Notes: generated by a model from the sequence alone, not told the origin. A DNA stretch of 64,000 bases from Roseibium aggregatum (GCF_014692675.1 NZ_JABFCZ010000004.1:186001-250000), one strand, 5' to 3'; shown: positions 8,680 through 17,807, counted from the stretch's first letter. A program made the numbers and translations.

Positions 8680-9698
8680 AAGCCATTTTCGACGAACGGC
8701 AATGGGTGCACGATCCCAAGCATTTCATGGCCAACGGGACGCTTTATCCCAACCCGGAACAGCCGCGCCGCATCGAGGTCCTGCAGGACGGCGCGGGGAA
8801 GGCCGGCTGTTCCTTCCAGGCACCGGACGATCATGGGCTTGGCCCGATCGCCGCCCTTCACTCCGCCGAATATCTCGTCTTCCTGGAGACGATCCACACC
8901 CGCTGGAGCCGGATCGAGGGAGCCTCCGACGAGGTGATCCCCAACGTCCACCCGGACCGGCGCACGGCAAGTTACCCCCGCTCCGCCGTTGGTCAGGCCG
9001 GCTTCCATCAGGCCGATACTTCCTGCCCGATCGCGGCAGGTACCTGGCAGGCCGCCTACTGGTCGGCACAGAGCGCCCTGTCGGGGGCGGATCTTGTCCA
9101 CGGGGGCGAACAGGCCGTCTATGTGCTCAGCCGCCCACCCGGCCATCACGCTTTCGGCGATCTGGCCGGCGGCTTCTGTTTCCTGAACAACTCAGGCATC
9201 GCGGCCGAACATCTGCGAAAGCTCGGCCACCGGCCCGCGATCCTTGACGTCGACGTTCACCACGGCAACGGCACGCAAGGCATCTTCTACGAGCGCGACG
9301 ACGTTCTCACCGTCTCGATCCATGCCGACCCGATCCGCTTCTATCCGTTCTACTGGGGTCATGCCCATGAGCGGGGAGAAGGCCTCGGTCGCGGCTATAA
9401 TCTCAACCTGCCGCTGCCGCGCGGAACCGGCGATGACGATTATCTGAAAACCCTCGATACGGCCTTCTCCCATATCCGCGCCTTCGGCGCCGACGTGGTT
9501 GTCGTCGCCCTCGGCCTCGATGCCTCCGAACACGACCCGTTCCAGGGACTGGCGGTCACCATCCCCGGCTTCGCCCGGATCGGTGCAGCCATTGCAAACC
9601 TCGGTCTGCCGGTTCTCTTCGTTCAGGAAGGCGGCTATCTCTCGGAAGAACTCGGGCACAATCTCACCAGCGTTCTGAACGGATACAAAAGCGCATGA
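8676..9698 (+). CDS. Acetylpolyamine amidohydrolase / histone-deacetylase-family protein
   Basis: Zinc amidohydrolase of the arginase/HDAC fold, 340 residues. The general-base histidine pair is in SRPPGHHAFGDLAGGFCFLN, the zinc ligands in DVDVHHGNG and the later LGLDASEHDPF, and the C-terminal loop in VQEGGYLSEELG. The family member AphA removes acetyl groups from acetylputrescine and acetylspermidine. The companion transporter of PotABCD type, the GNAT gene just upstream and the amine-oxidising gene just downstream all favour an acetylpolyamine or other acylated amine as substrate. It overlaps both neighbours by 4 nt (ATGA). Confidence 0.88.
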   Translation: MKAIFDERQWVHDPKHFMANGTLYPNPEQPRRIEVLQDGAGKAGCSFQAPDDHGLGPIAALHSAEYLVFLETIHTRWSRIEGASDEVIPNVHPDRRTASYPRSAVGQAGFHQADTSCPIAAGTWQAAYWSAQSALSGADLVHGGEQAVYVLSRPPGHHAFGDLAGGFCFLNNSGIAAEHLRKLGHRPAILDVDVHHGNGTQGIFYERDDVLTVSIHADPIRFYPFYWGHAHERGEGLGRGYNLNLPLPRGTGDDDYLKTLDTAFSHIRAFGADVVVVALGLDASEHDPFQGLAVTIPGFARIGAAIANLGLPVLFVQEGGYLSEELGHNLTSVLNGYKSA

Positions 9699-10795
9699 CC
9701 GAAAAGGCGGATTTCATCATCATCGGCGGCGGCATTGCCGGAATGGGCGCGGCTGCCCGGCTCGCACCTTCTGCCAAGGTGATCCTTCTGGAAATGGAAG
9801 ACGCGCCCGGCCGTCATTCCACCGGCCGTTCGGCGGCAATCTTCATCCGCAACTACGGCAACCGGACGCTACGCGCCCTGAACGCCGCCTCCGAACCGGT
9901 CCTGAAGGAGCCGGAAGGCATATCGGAGGAAAGCCTACTGACCCCGCGCGGCGAACTTCTGATCGCCACCGAGGACGAGCTTTCGAATTTCGACAGTTAC
10001 CTCGATGGCGCGGAGGGCATGGAGCGCATTTCGGCAGAAGACGCCGTTACCCTGTTTCCGTTGCTGCGCCCGGAACCGATCGCGGCCGCAGCCATTGAAC
10101 GCGACGCGCAGGACATCGATGTCGACCGGCTGTTGCAGGGCTTTGTCCGCATCGCCCGGCGCAACGGCGCGAAGATCGTCACCGACGCGCCGGTCTCCGC
10201 CCTCACCCGGTCCGGAACCGCCTGGACCGCCGAAACGCCGGCCGGGACCTTCGAGGCCCCCGTCGTCATCAACGCCGCCGGCGCCTGGGCCGATGCGGTC
10301 GCAGGCCTCGTCGGCGTGGCAAAGGTCGGCCTTGTACCCATGCGCCGCTCCGCCGCTATCCTGCCCGTCCCGGACGGGTTGGACGTGACCCGCTGGCCGC
10401 TGGTCGCAAGTGCGTCTGAGGCCTGGTACGCGAAACCGGATGCGGGCAAGCTGATGGTCTCGCCCGCCGACGAGGATCCGGTCGAGCCGCACGATGCCTG
10501 GCCGGATGACATGGTGCTGGCGGAAGGCCTCTACCGTTTCGAACAGGCGGTCACCATGCCGGTCACCCGGGTGGAACGAAGCTGGGCGGGCCTGCGCAAT
10601 TTCGTCGCCGACCGCACCCCGGTCGTCGGCTTTGCACAGGGAACCGAAGGCTTCTTCTGGCTGGCCGGACAGGGCGGCTACGGCGTGCAGACCGCGCCGG
10701 CCCTGTCGCAGCTGACCGCGGACCTGTGCCTGGGCCGCGCCTCACCCCTTGACCGGGACGTGATCAAGGCGCTTGATCCGAACCGCTTCGCCTGA
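9695..10795 (+). CDS. FAD-dependent oxidoreductase (DAO family)
   Basis: 366 residues with an N-terminal dinucleotide-binding fold (DFIIIGGGIAGMGAAARLAP, then LLEMEDAPGRHSTGRSA) and the C-terminal AGLRNFVADRTPVVGFA and WLAGQGGYGVQTAPA segments of the D-amino-acid-oxidase/glycine-oxidase superfamily. These flavoenzymes oxidise C-N bonds of amines and amino acids to imines. The next gene encodes RidA, which hydrolyses reactive imines or enamines, so the pair makes chemical sense. Translationally coupled to the deacetylase by an ATGA overlap. It may be a dehydrogenase rather than an oxidase. Confidence 0.87.
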   Translation: MTEKADFIIIGGGIAGMGAAARLAPSAKVILLEMEDAPGRHSTGRSAAIFIRNYGNRTLRALNAASEPVLKEPEGISEESLLTPRGELLIATEDELSNFDSYLDGAEGMERISAEDAVTLFPLLRPEPIAAAAIERDAQDIDVDRLLQGFVRIARRNGAKIVTDAPVSALTRSGTAWTAETPAGTFEAPVVINAAGAWADAVAGLVGVAKVGLVPMRRSAAILPVPDGLDVTRWPLVASASEAWYAKPDAGKLMVSPADEDPVEPHDAWPDDMVLAEGLYRFEQAVTMPVTRVERSWAGLRNFVADRTPVVGFAQGTEGFFWLAGQGGYGVQTAPALSQLTADLCLGRASPLDRDVIKALDPNRFA

Positions 10796-10833
10796 TTCTT
10801 TCCCGGCATTTTCTCAAGACTAAGGAACACATC

Positions 10834-11181
10834 ATGTCCGACATCACCCGCCTCGATTCCGGCCCGCGCATGAGCCAGGCCGTCATTCACGGCGACACGG
10901 TCTATCTCGCCGGCCAGGTCGGCGCACCGGGCGAAAGCGTGACCGCCCAGACCCAGGCCATCCTGAAAAGCATCGAGGATCTTCTGGCACGTTGCGGCAG
11001 CGACAAGTCCAAAATCCTGCAGACGACCATCTGGCTCGATTCCATGGCCGACTTCGCCGAAATGAACGCGGTCTGGGACGCCTGGGTCGACCCGACCAAC
11101 CCGCCGACCCGCGCCTGCGGCGAATCCAAACTGGCAACGCCGGACTATAAGGTCGAGATCATCATCGTCGCCGCGAAGTAA
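10834..11181 (+). CDS. RidA family (YjgF/YER057c/UK114) protein
   Basis: 115 residues, the normal length for the family. SQAVIHGDTVYLAGQVG at the N-terminus, QAILKSIEDLLARCGSD in the middle and NPPTRACGESKLATPDYKVE near the C-terminus (with the Arg-Cys pair of the active-site pocket) are diagnostic. RidA proteins hydrolyse 2-aminoacrylate and other enamine/imine intermediates to keto compounds and ammonia. As the last gene of the amine operon, 38 nt after the flavin oxidoreductase and just before a strong hairpin, it probably removes the imine that enzyme releases. Confidence 0.92.
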   Translation: MSDITRLDSGPRMSQAVIHGDTVYLAGQVGAPGESVTAQTQAILKSIEDLLARCGSDKSKILQTTIWLDSMADFAEMNAVWDAWVDPTNPPTRACGESKLATPDYKVEIIIVAAK

Positions 11182-11204
11182 GCTTCGGCGGAGAGAGCGA
11201 TCAG

Positions 11205-11243
11205 CAAGACCGGGTGGCTTTTGAGTCACCCGGTCTTGTTTGG
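11205..11243 (+). terminator. Terminator hairpin closing the amine-uptake operon
   Basis: CAAGACCGGGTG (11205-11216) pairs perfectly with CACCCGGTCTTG (11227-11238) around a 10-nt loop. TTTGGTT follows, a short imperfect U-run. The hairpin begins 24 nt after the RidA stop codon. Confidence 0.75.
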
Positions 11244-11327
11244 TTGACAGACTCCACGAGCCTCAATCCGACCGGACCCGGTATTTTTCAGCTTGCCCAC
11301 CGGCCCGCGCGCTGGTCCGCATCCCGC

Positions 11328-11546
11328 CTAGCCGCAGCACGAATTTCCCGCCTGAATGGGTGGACATGGCACCGTTCCATACGAGCAATAGACGCAGCAG
11401 TCGCCCGGCTTGGGTTTGAGAACAGCGCCACAGGACTTGCATTCATAAAACCATTGGCATGCATCTGTGGGCATCGTTTCGACGGCGACGTGCCCGCATT
11501 CGGGGCAAGTGATCGTGCTTTCAAGCGTCAATTTCAGATCAGCCAT
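11328..11546 (-). CDS. GDCCVxC-domain small cysteine-rich protein
   Basis: A 72-residue protein with two zinc-ribbon-like Cys pairs: CPECGH (about 14-19) and CKSCGA (about 36-41). The hallmark GDCCVYCSYGTVPCPP follows, and the protein ends in NSCCG. Proteins with the GDCCVxC motif are a recognised but functionally uncharacterised family that includes selenoproteins in some organisms and is often seen near mercury or metal genes. Here all positions are ordinary Cys codons and there are no metal genes around. The upstream Shine-Dalgarno is weak (GTGAAAA). It lies convergent to the operon terminator. Confidence 0.8.
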   Translation of the reverse strand: MADLKLTLESTITCPECGHVAVETMPTDACQWFYECKSCGAVLKPKPGDCCVYCSYGTVPCPPIQAGNSCCG

Positions 11547-11953
11547 TTTTCACATCAGCGTAATTAGAAAATCATTGATGCGGGCTTCGTTGAAACCCAC
11601 GCAAGCGCCGTCAGAATGGAACGGACTGTCCCATGCTGACATTTCTTATGGTACACCAGTCTTAGTTTCCAATTGCGGCCATGGTCGGCACGGGATCACG
11701 GACTTGGCCGAACCATGATTTTTTCCGCTTGCGGGCCGGCCTGCGCTTTGCTCCTATAGTCCTGTTTTATCGCAATGCTTTTTCGAGCAGGGGTTGCTCT
11801 GCAAATTTTAGCATTTTCAAATAGCTGGCCTTTTTCGCCGTCTAATGGTCCAATCTGAAGACAGCCCGCTTCAATTCATCGGGATTTGGCGGCTGACTAG
11901 TATCGGCTCAACGGGTCGTCGTCAGAACGGACAGGCAGAAGAAAGAACTGACC
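11547..11953. other. Intergenic region, 407 bp, no gene recognised
   Basis: This stretch between the divergent GDCCVxC and CHAT genes is visibly richer in A and T than its surroundings (runs such as GATTTTTTCC and AAATTTTAGCATTTTC). I find no coding frame with plausible codon use, no hairpin terminator and no tRNA. It should contain both promoters, but I cannot place them with confidence. Confidence 0.4.
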
Positions 11954-14900
11954 GTGTTGATCAAAGCAGTCATTGCCGCGTGTGCATTGTTTTATTTCAG
12001 CCTCTCTGCCGAGGCCCTTGAAGTCTACCGAAACGGCCACCGTTACGACATTTCCGCGAGCCTCCCCTCCGGTGCGTCCTTCAGGGAAGACGGCGTCGAC
12101 CGGAAGTTCGAGATCGGCGGCGTCAGCGGCAATCTCCGGCTGATCCAGGACAGCTATGGCGACTGTACGGCCCTGATTGACGAACGGCAACGGAACTGGG
12201 TGAAGTACGGCTTCAGCGAGGCCTCTGACCGGTACGCGAGTACCAACGAGTGTTCGATCTCGATCCATAACCCGGCAAGTGACGAGACGGTCACCTCGTT
12301 TTACATCCGCATCGATGACTGCGACTGCTATTCGGCGCTGCATTTCAGGTTCAAGGAGAATGCCCGGCCGGACTTTGCGGCCGCAGCCCCATCGATTGTC
12401 GCAAGTGTCCGTCAAAACAACGGCGGAGCGCCCGAGCCCGCGGTCGCCGCGATTGGCGGAACGTTGAACTCCGGGGGTGCAGCGCCAAAACCCGTTTCCC
12501 GGGAAAACGGATTCCAGAATGCGACAAAGGACGGCATCGGACGGATCACGTCGGCACTGGCGACCCTCCCGTGCATGCCCGCGGCCAAGGACAAGAACGA
12601 AGAGGCCGACCGCGCCCTGAAGCTCGTGTCGGCCTGGACCGGCCGCAAGATCGATGACCTTGCCCGCAACGCCGGCGTTCCTTCTCTCGGCTCACACATC
12701 AGCTACGATTTTCCGGCCGGCGATCCCGGAAATATCGACCTGATCGAGGCGACTGTCTCCGCCAATGACAGTGCCGTCACAAGGTTGGAGAATGATATTG
12801 CGACCCATGGCGCAAGCGTGTGCGGTGTCCTCTACATCGCTCTCGGCGAACGGATCGACAGCCTTTATGGGCAGCAGAAAAACTTCAACTCCGTCTACCA
12901 CGGCTACCTGAAGGCCGCGCAGCAGCTGACCCTGATAAACGGGTGCGCAAGCGCCGAGCCGGATGGCGCCTTCGGTCCGTCCAGCAGATCAAGCTGGAAC
13001 AAGTTGCTGACTGCGATCGGAAAACCGCAGATCGGTGATAACTTCACCCCGACCATGAGCGACCTGATCGACACGGCGGCCGTTCCGGTTTCGGATGCGG
13101 CCTGCGGCCCGAACGGCGCGCAAGGACCGGGTGCCCGGATCGCCGTTCTGCCATTTCTTGTCGACGACGGTTTCGGCGGCTGGCTCCGCAAACGGACACC
13201 CACGCTAGAAAACGCGATGAACCGGATTGCGGCGGCCGGCGAGTGGACACCGTTCCAGCAGCAGCTTGCCCTGTCCGTCATGGGCAAGAGCTACGGGGAA
13301 AACGACAGCGCGGTGGCTGGCAGGCTGGCGCAGATCTTCAAATATGGGATCGGCGTTGCGCGGAACGACCAGGCCGCAGGTTTCTGGCAAAGTGCTGCAG
13401 CTCGTGATCCGTCTCTTTACCAGCGCTATGCAACGGCCATCGAAACCGGCAACGGCGTGGAACCGCTGACCGAAGACCTGATCCGGACCTATACCTGGAG
13501 CGAAGACTATCGCTCGAAAGCGGTCTCCGGCCCGATGGTCTTCGACAGTTCGCTTACGCTGACCCTGGAGCGCAGGACCGGTCTGGCGCGGTTTTCACAT
13601 CTGGTGATGAAATATCCCGAAGCGCTGCGGATCGTGGCCGAAACCGCACCCGCCGAAGTCCAGTACATGCTCGCGGTCCGGCTGCTCGACGGTGCAAGTG
13701 TACTGGGCAAGGGGACGGACCAGGCCCGGGTCCTGCTCGAGGCCGCGTCACGGAGCCTGCCCTATGCCGCTTCGCATCTGGCCTTCATGCTGAGCTACGG
13801 CAATGGCGGAACCGCCGACCAGACCCATGTCCAGGAGCTTCTGAAGTTCGCCGCCGGCAAGGACGACCCCTTCGCCCTTTACCTGCTGGCCCGGCGGGCG
13901 GAACGGGACCGGCCGGAAGCGCCGGAAGAGGCGTTGAAATGGTACAAACGCCTCTTCGCCCAGGACGCGGGCGAGTATGTCCCCTTCGCGGGCGCCGACC
14001 TGGTCGCCAACCGGATCATGGCCGGCAGCCTTGCCCTGGCAAGCCCCGAGGGCAAGAAACTGATCGAGGATCTGGCGAAACGGAAACAGGATTTCGCCGG
14101 GCTGCTGGCAAGCATGTATCTTTGCGCCGACTGCGGCGGCGCAATCGACTACGCCGAAGCGGCCAAGTGGCTGCGCCTCATGCGCGACGCCAAGGTGAAA
14201 CAGTCCGGCGTGGTTCTCTATCGCCTCCTCCAGAAGTTCCCCGACCTGGCCGAAAGCGGGCGCGAAGGGATCGACGGCCTGATACGCGCCAATGCCGATG
14301 AGAACGGCAAGATCTCGCTCGGATGGGATGCGGATATCGCAGCCTTCATCGGGCTGGTGGTGGAAAGCGGCAAGGCCCGGCTGAAGACCAAGGGGCAGCC
14401 GGAGCTGCTGCCCTCTTTCGTGGAGAGCGTGCTCGCCGACCTGTGCAAGCCGTCGGACAACGGCCCGTCCTACTGCGACGAAGCCGCCAAGTTTCTGGCA
14501 TCCGGCGCCTTTGGAGCCGATCTGGTCGCCGTCGGCCTGAAGCGTCTTGAGGAGACGGACTCCATTGCGCTTACCGATGCGCTCGCTGCCTATGGCGATT
14601 TCAAGGGCGCGCTGGCGCGCGGCTTGAGGGCGGAAAAGGACCTGCAGCTGGAAACTTCCTCGATCATTTCGAGGGAAACGTCAGATCAGGAAGGCTTGCG
14701 CCTCGATCCGAACGACCTGCGTGCCCCGACCCTTCGCCGTCTCATCGCCCGGCGCGATCCCTCCGACATGTCGACCCTGCCCAAAGGCTTTACCGAATAC
14801 CTGAACCTGCTGGCGCGAAACGGCGACACTCAGGCGCGCGACTATCTCCGGCTTATCGCGGCACCACCCGTTCCCCCGGCCCCGGTTCAGCCGAATATTT

Positions 14901-16861
14901 CCGCCGCAGAGGCAACCTTCGAAGCGGTCAAGGCACGCGGCGGCCTCAGCATGTCGCTGGTCAATGCGGCACGCGTCTATTCCTCCGCGCTGCAGACGTC
15001 CGGCGATACGAACAAGTCCCTTGAGCTGGAACTGACCGCACTGGCTGCCGAACGGCAGCTCGACCAGGTCGTCGGCCTTGGATCCGGTCCGCTTCAGGGC
15101 AAGCTGACCACCGTGTGTCATCTGTCCAAGGCCAGCGAGCGCGTCTTCGGCCTCGGCGCCGACGGCATCGCCCTGGTTCTGGCAAAAGACGCCATCAACG
15201 AGCTTCAGAATATCCGAAGGGATCTGTCGACGATCCCCGAACGGCTGCAGGGCTGCTTCCGCGATCTCGTCGCCGACAACTACCGCTGGCTCGCCGATCT
15301 CCTGGTGCGCCAGAACCGGCTGAGCGAAGCCGAATTCGTGCTGTCGCTTCTGAAAGATTTCGAGGCCTTCCAGTTCGCAGGCCGCGACAACGACTTCACC
15401 GGCGATTCCTTCCGCCAGCTTCCCTACTCGGCGGAAGAACAGGAACTGAAGGACGCCCTCGACGCCCTGCAGCTGCCGACGGTGACGGACGTCCGCCGCA
15501 GGGAGGAGCTACTCGCCAAACAGCAGCTTCAGGGCCTCACCCAGGCCGAAGCCGCGCAGCTTGCCGATATCCAGACCCGCCTTCAGGCGGCCGAAGCCGG
15601 TTATCAAAGCGGCCTCAAACGGATCCTGGAGGCGGCGGCAAACCTGAAAGGAAAAGCCGATCCGGCCGCAGCGCTTGCCGAAACGGAATCGATCCAGAAG
15701 ACCCTGCTAGGCAAGCTGACGGAAAAGGCGGTCGCAATCCACTACCTGGTCATGCCGGACCGCCTCAACATCATCCTGACCACGCCCTCCGACCGGAAGA
15801 GCTTTACGATCAGGACCTGGAACGGCGCGCCCTTCACCGAAGCCGGCCTGAACGAAAAGCTGGAAGAATATCATGCGGTGGTCAGCGACCCCGGTTATGA
15901 TCCGAAGAAGCGAAGCCGGGAACTGTATGACCTGCTCTTCGCGCCTCTGGAACAGGACCTGAAGGCCGCCCAACCGTCCATGCTGCTCGTCTCCCTGGAC
16001 AAGCGGCTGAGGTACCTGCCCTACCAGAGCCTTTATGACGGCAGCGAATACCTGATCGAACGCTATGCGGTTTCGCTTCTGACCAGCAGCGAAAGCGAGA
16101 TTTCCGGACAGAAAACCACGGACGTCCCCTTTGCGGGTCTCGGCATGACCCAGGAGACGGAGAACTTCCTCGCCCTGCCGGGTGTCGCAGTCGAGCTCGA
16201 CGGCATCATCAAGGGCGACAACAACTTCGGCCTCTTCGACGGCGAGGTTTACATGGACAAGGCGTTCAACAAGCCGGCGCTGATCCAGTCGCTCCGGATT
16301 GGCGAGAACGCCCGGTCGGGACTTGGCGTGGTCCATATTTCATCGCACTTCAGTCTCGGCGACAGCGACAAGGATTCTTTCCTTCTGCTTGGAACCGGCG
16401 AGCATCTGAGCCTCGCTGATATCAAGAACGACCCGAAGGATTTCAATTTCGACCATGTCGAGTTGCTGACCCTGTCCGCCTGCGAAACCGGGCGGGCGAA
16501 CCCGGACAGGGACGGCCGCGAAATCGAGAGCCTCGCCAAGATCACCGGCGACCGGGGCGCGAAGTCGACGATCGCCAGCCTCTGGCCCGTGGCCGACAGC
16601 TCCACGGCGATCCTGATGCAGCGCTTCTATGAGCTGCGCGAACTCGGCGACATGTCCAAGGCCCAGGCCCTTGCCATGGTGCAAAGGGAGTTCATCCACG
16701 GCGATGTCGGCAGCCCGGCAAACCTCACCACGCGGAGCGTGGTCTACGAGACCGCGCAAAGGTTCAATGAGAATTTCCGGGAGACAGCCGACGGCATTGA
16801 TCCCGGCTTTTCCCACCCGGCCTACTGGGCTCCCTTCGTATTGACCGGAAATTGGCGATGA
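11954..16861 (+). CDS. Exported CHAT-domain protease with Sel1/TPR-like repeats
   Basis: A 1635-residue protein starting at GTG 11954 (TTG 11957 is an alternative). Residues 1-22 form a signal peptide (LIKAVIAACALFYFSLSAEA). The middle (about 450-800) contains helical Sel1/TPR-like units, for example YGIGVARNDQAAGFWQSAA and DPFALYLLARRAERDRPEAP, and about 1140-1260 is helical and coiled-coil-like. The last 300 residues are a CHAT caspase-like peptidase: catalytic His H1465 in VVHISSHFSLGD and catalytic Cys C1510 in LTLSACETGRAN, followed by IASLWPVADSSTAILMQRFY and the terminal HPAYWAPFVLTGNW. CHAT proteases act in regulated proteolysis. An exported one would work in the periplasm or outside. 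It overlaps the next gene by 4 nt. Substrate and trigger are unknown. Confidence 0.9.
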   Translation: MLIKAVIAACALFYFSLSAEALEVYRNGHRYDISASLPSGASFREDGVDRKFEIGGVSGNLRLIQDSYGDCTALIDERQRNWVKYGFSEASDRYASTNECSISIHNPASDETVTSFYIRIDDCDCYSALHFRFKENARPDFAAAAPSIVASVRQNNGGAPEPAVAAIGGTLNSGGAAPKPVSRENGFQNATKDGIGRITSALATLPCMPAAKDKNEEADRALKLVSAWTGRKIDDLARNAGVPSLGSHISYDFPAGDPGNIDLIEATVSANDSAVTRLENDIATHGASVCGVLYIALGERIDSLYGQQKNFNSVYHGYLKAAQQLTLINGCASAEPDGAFGPSSRSSWNKLLTAIGKPQIGDNFTPTMSDLIDTAAVPVSDAACGPNGAQGPGARIAVLPFLVDDGFGGWLRKRTPTLENAMNRIAAAGEWTPFQQQLALSVMGKSYGENDSAVAGRLAQIFKYGIGVARNDQAAGFWQSAAARDPSLYQRYATAIETGNGVEPLTEDLIRTYTWSEDYRSKAVSGPMVFDSSLTLTLERRTGLARFSHLVMKYPEALRIVAETAPAEVQYMLAVRLLDGASVLGKGTDQARVLLEAASRSLPYAASHLAFMLSYGNGGTADQTHVQELLKFAAGKDDPFALYLLARRAERDRPEAPEEALKWYKRLFAQDAGEYVPFAGADLVANRIMAGSLALASPEGKKLIEDLAKRKQDFAGLLASMYLCADCGGAIDYAEAAKWLRLMRDAKVKQSGVVLYRLLQKFPDLAESGREGIDGLIRANADENGKISLGWDADIAAFIGLVVESGKARLKTKGQPELLPSFVESVLADLCKPSDNGPSYCDEAAKFLASGAFGADLVAVGLKRLEETDSIALTDALAAYGDFKGALARGLRAEKDLQLETSSIISRETSDQEGLRLDPNDLRAPTLRRLIARRDPSDMSTLPKGFTEYLNLLARNGDTQARDYLRLIAAPPVPPAPVQPNISAAEATFEAVKARGGLSMSLVNAARVYSSALQTSGDTNKSLELELTALAAERQLDQVVGLGSGPLQGKLTTVCHLSKASERVFGLGADGIALVLAKDAINELQNIRRDLSTIPERLQGCFRDLVADNYRWLADLLVRQNRLSEAEFVLSLLKDFEAFQFAGRDNDFTGDSFRQLPYSAEEQELKDALDALQLPTVTDVRRREELLAKQQLQGLTQAEAAQLADIQTRLQAAEAGYQSGLKRILEAAANLKGKADPAAALAETESIQKTLLGKLTEKAVAIHYLVMPDRLNIILTTPSDRKSFTIRTWNGAPFTEAGLNEKLEEYHAVVSDPGYDPKKRSRELYDLLFAPLEQDLKAAQPSMLLVSLDKRLRYLPYQSLYDGSEYLIERYAVSLLTSSESEISGQKTTDVPFAGLGMTQETENFLALPGVAVELDGIIKGDNNFGLFDGEVYMDKAFNKPALIQSLRIGENARSGLGVVHISSHFSLGDSDKDSFLLLGTGEHLSLADIKNDPKDFNFDHVELLTLSACETGRANPDRDGREIESLAKITGDRGAKSTIASLWPVADSSTAILMQRFYELRELGDMSKAQALAMVQREFIHGDVGSPANLTTRSVVYETAQRFNENFRETADGIDPGFSHPAYWAPFVLTGNWR

Positions 16862-17622
16862 CCCGAACATCGGTGATGAAATCCATGATGCTGCCGTTCA
16901 TTCCGGCGGCTTTGGCGGGCAGCCTGTTCTGCTCCGAAACGGCCCGTGCCGGAGACGATCCCGATATCATGGCCAAGACCGGCCAATGCTACGGCGCGTC
17001 CTATTCCCGCCAGGAAGGACCTGTGAAGGACCTTCGCATCTCCTTTCGACGGTCGGCTTCAAACGAGAACGGCTGGAATACCTTCGTCGACTTCCAGCTC
17101 AGCCAATGGGGTGTCCCGAACGATACCTATGGCTTTACCGCCAACTGCACCGCCACAGGCGGCGAGATTGTCTGCGGCATCGAATGCGACGGTGGCCAGC
17201 TCCGGCTCCAGATGGCGAAAGACGGCCGCCTCTTCGCCGAAGCCGTCGGCCTGCGCTATGACATGACCCGGGGACCTGACTCGCTGCTGCCGCCTGTCAT
17301 GGAAGCCGACGGTCTGACGCTGAGCAGCATTTTCGCCCTGTCCCCGATCGGTAAACCGGGAGAGGAATGCGCGGTCTCCCCGCAGCAGACCTTCGTGGCG
17401 CTGCAGGCCGGAGACCTGTCGCCCCGGGTGAAAATACTCGAAACCAAGCTCAACCGTCTCGGTCACTTTCTTCAGTTTCCGAACATGGTCTTCGACGAAA
17501 CCACCACGAAGGCGGTCGAGTCCTTCCAGACCCAGTACAACATCCCGGTCACCGGCGTCGTCGACCAGAGAACCGCCGAAACAATCGAAAGCGCGGCCCT
17601 GACCAGCGCCGGCGGGTGCTAG
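16858..17622 (+). CDS. Exported protein with C-terminal peptidoglycan-binding domain
   Basis: 254 residues from ATG 16858, which lies in an ATGA overlap with the CHAT gene stop, so the two are translationally coupled. An N-terminal signal sequence (MKSMMLPFIPAALAGSLF, ending near SETARAGD) precedes a middle region of about 140 residues that I do not recognise; it has two Cys pairs (NCTATGG, CGIECDGG). The C-terminus (about 188-250) is a PG_binding_1 fold: LSPRVKILETKLNRLGHF, then DETTTKAVESFQTQYNIP and TGVVDQRTAETIE. It could hold the CHAT protein at the cell wall or report wall state to it. That partnership is inferred from coupling only. Confidence 0.82.
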   Translation: MTRTSVMKSMMLPFIPAALAGSLFCSETARAGDDPDIMAKTGQCYGASYSRQEGPVKDLRISFRRSASNENGWNTFVDFQLSQWGVPNDTYGFTANCTATGGEIVCGIECDGGQLRLQMAKDGRLFAEAVGLRYDMTRGPDSLLPPVMEADGLTLSSIFALSPIGKPGEECAVSPQQTFVALQAGDLSPRVKILETKLNRLGHFLQFPNMVFDETTTKAVESFQTQYNIPVTGVVDQRTAETIESAALTSAGGC

Positions 17623-17807
17623 GCCAAGAGCTCATGATCGAAACAGGAGCGCCTTTTGAAATCTCTCTGGTTTCGCCTGAAAAGATGACAAAGGCACGCT
17701 GAAGGAACACCGTATCGATCGTCATTGCGGTCAATTTTGCAACCCGGATCGAACTCACCCTCCATCACCTTCCCACCTAAAAGAAATCAATAATAAAGGC
17801 CGCCTTC

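Noticed and set aside
11467..11718. 83-codon plus-strand frame upstream of the CHAT gene
   Set aside because: Its first part is antisense to the GDCCVxC gene and the rest shows no family resemblance or ribosome-binding site.
11954..17622. Phage-defence (caspase/gasdermin-like) interpretation of the CHAT gene
   Set aside because: The protein has a signal peptide and an exported wall-binding partner, and no gasdermin, nuclease or phage-defence genes are near.
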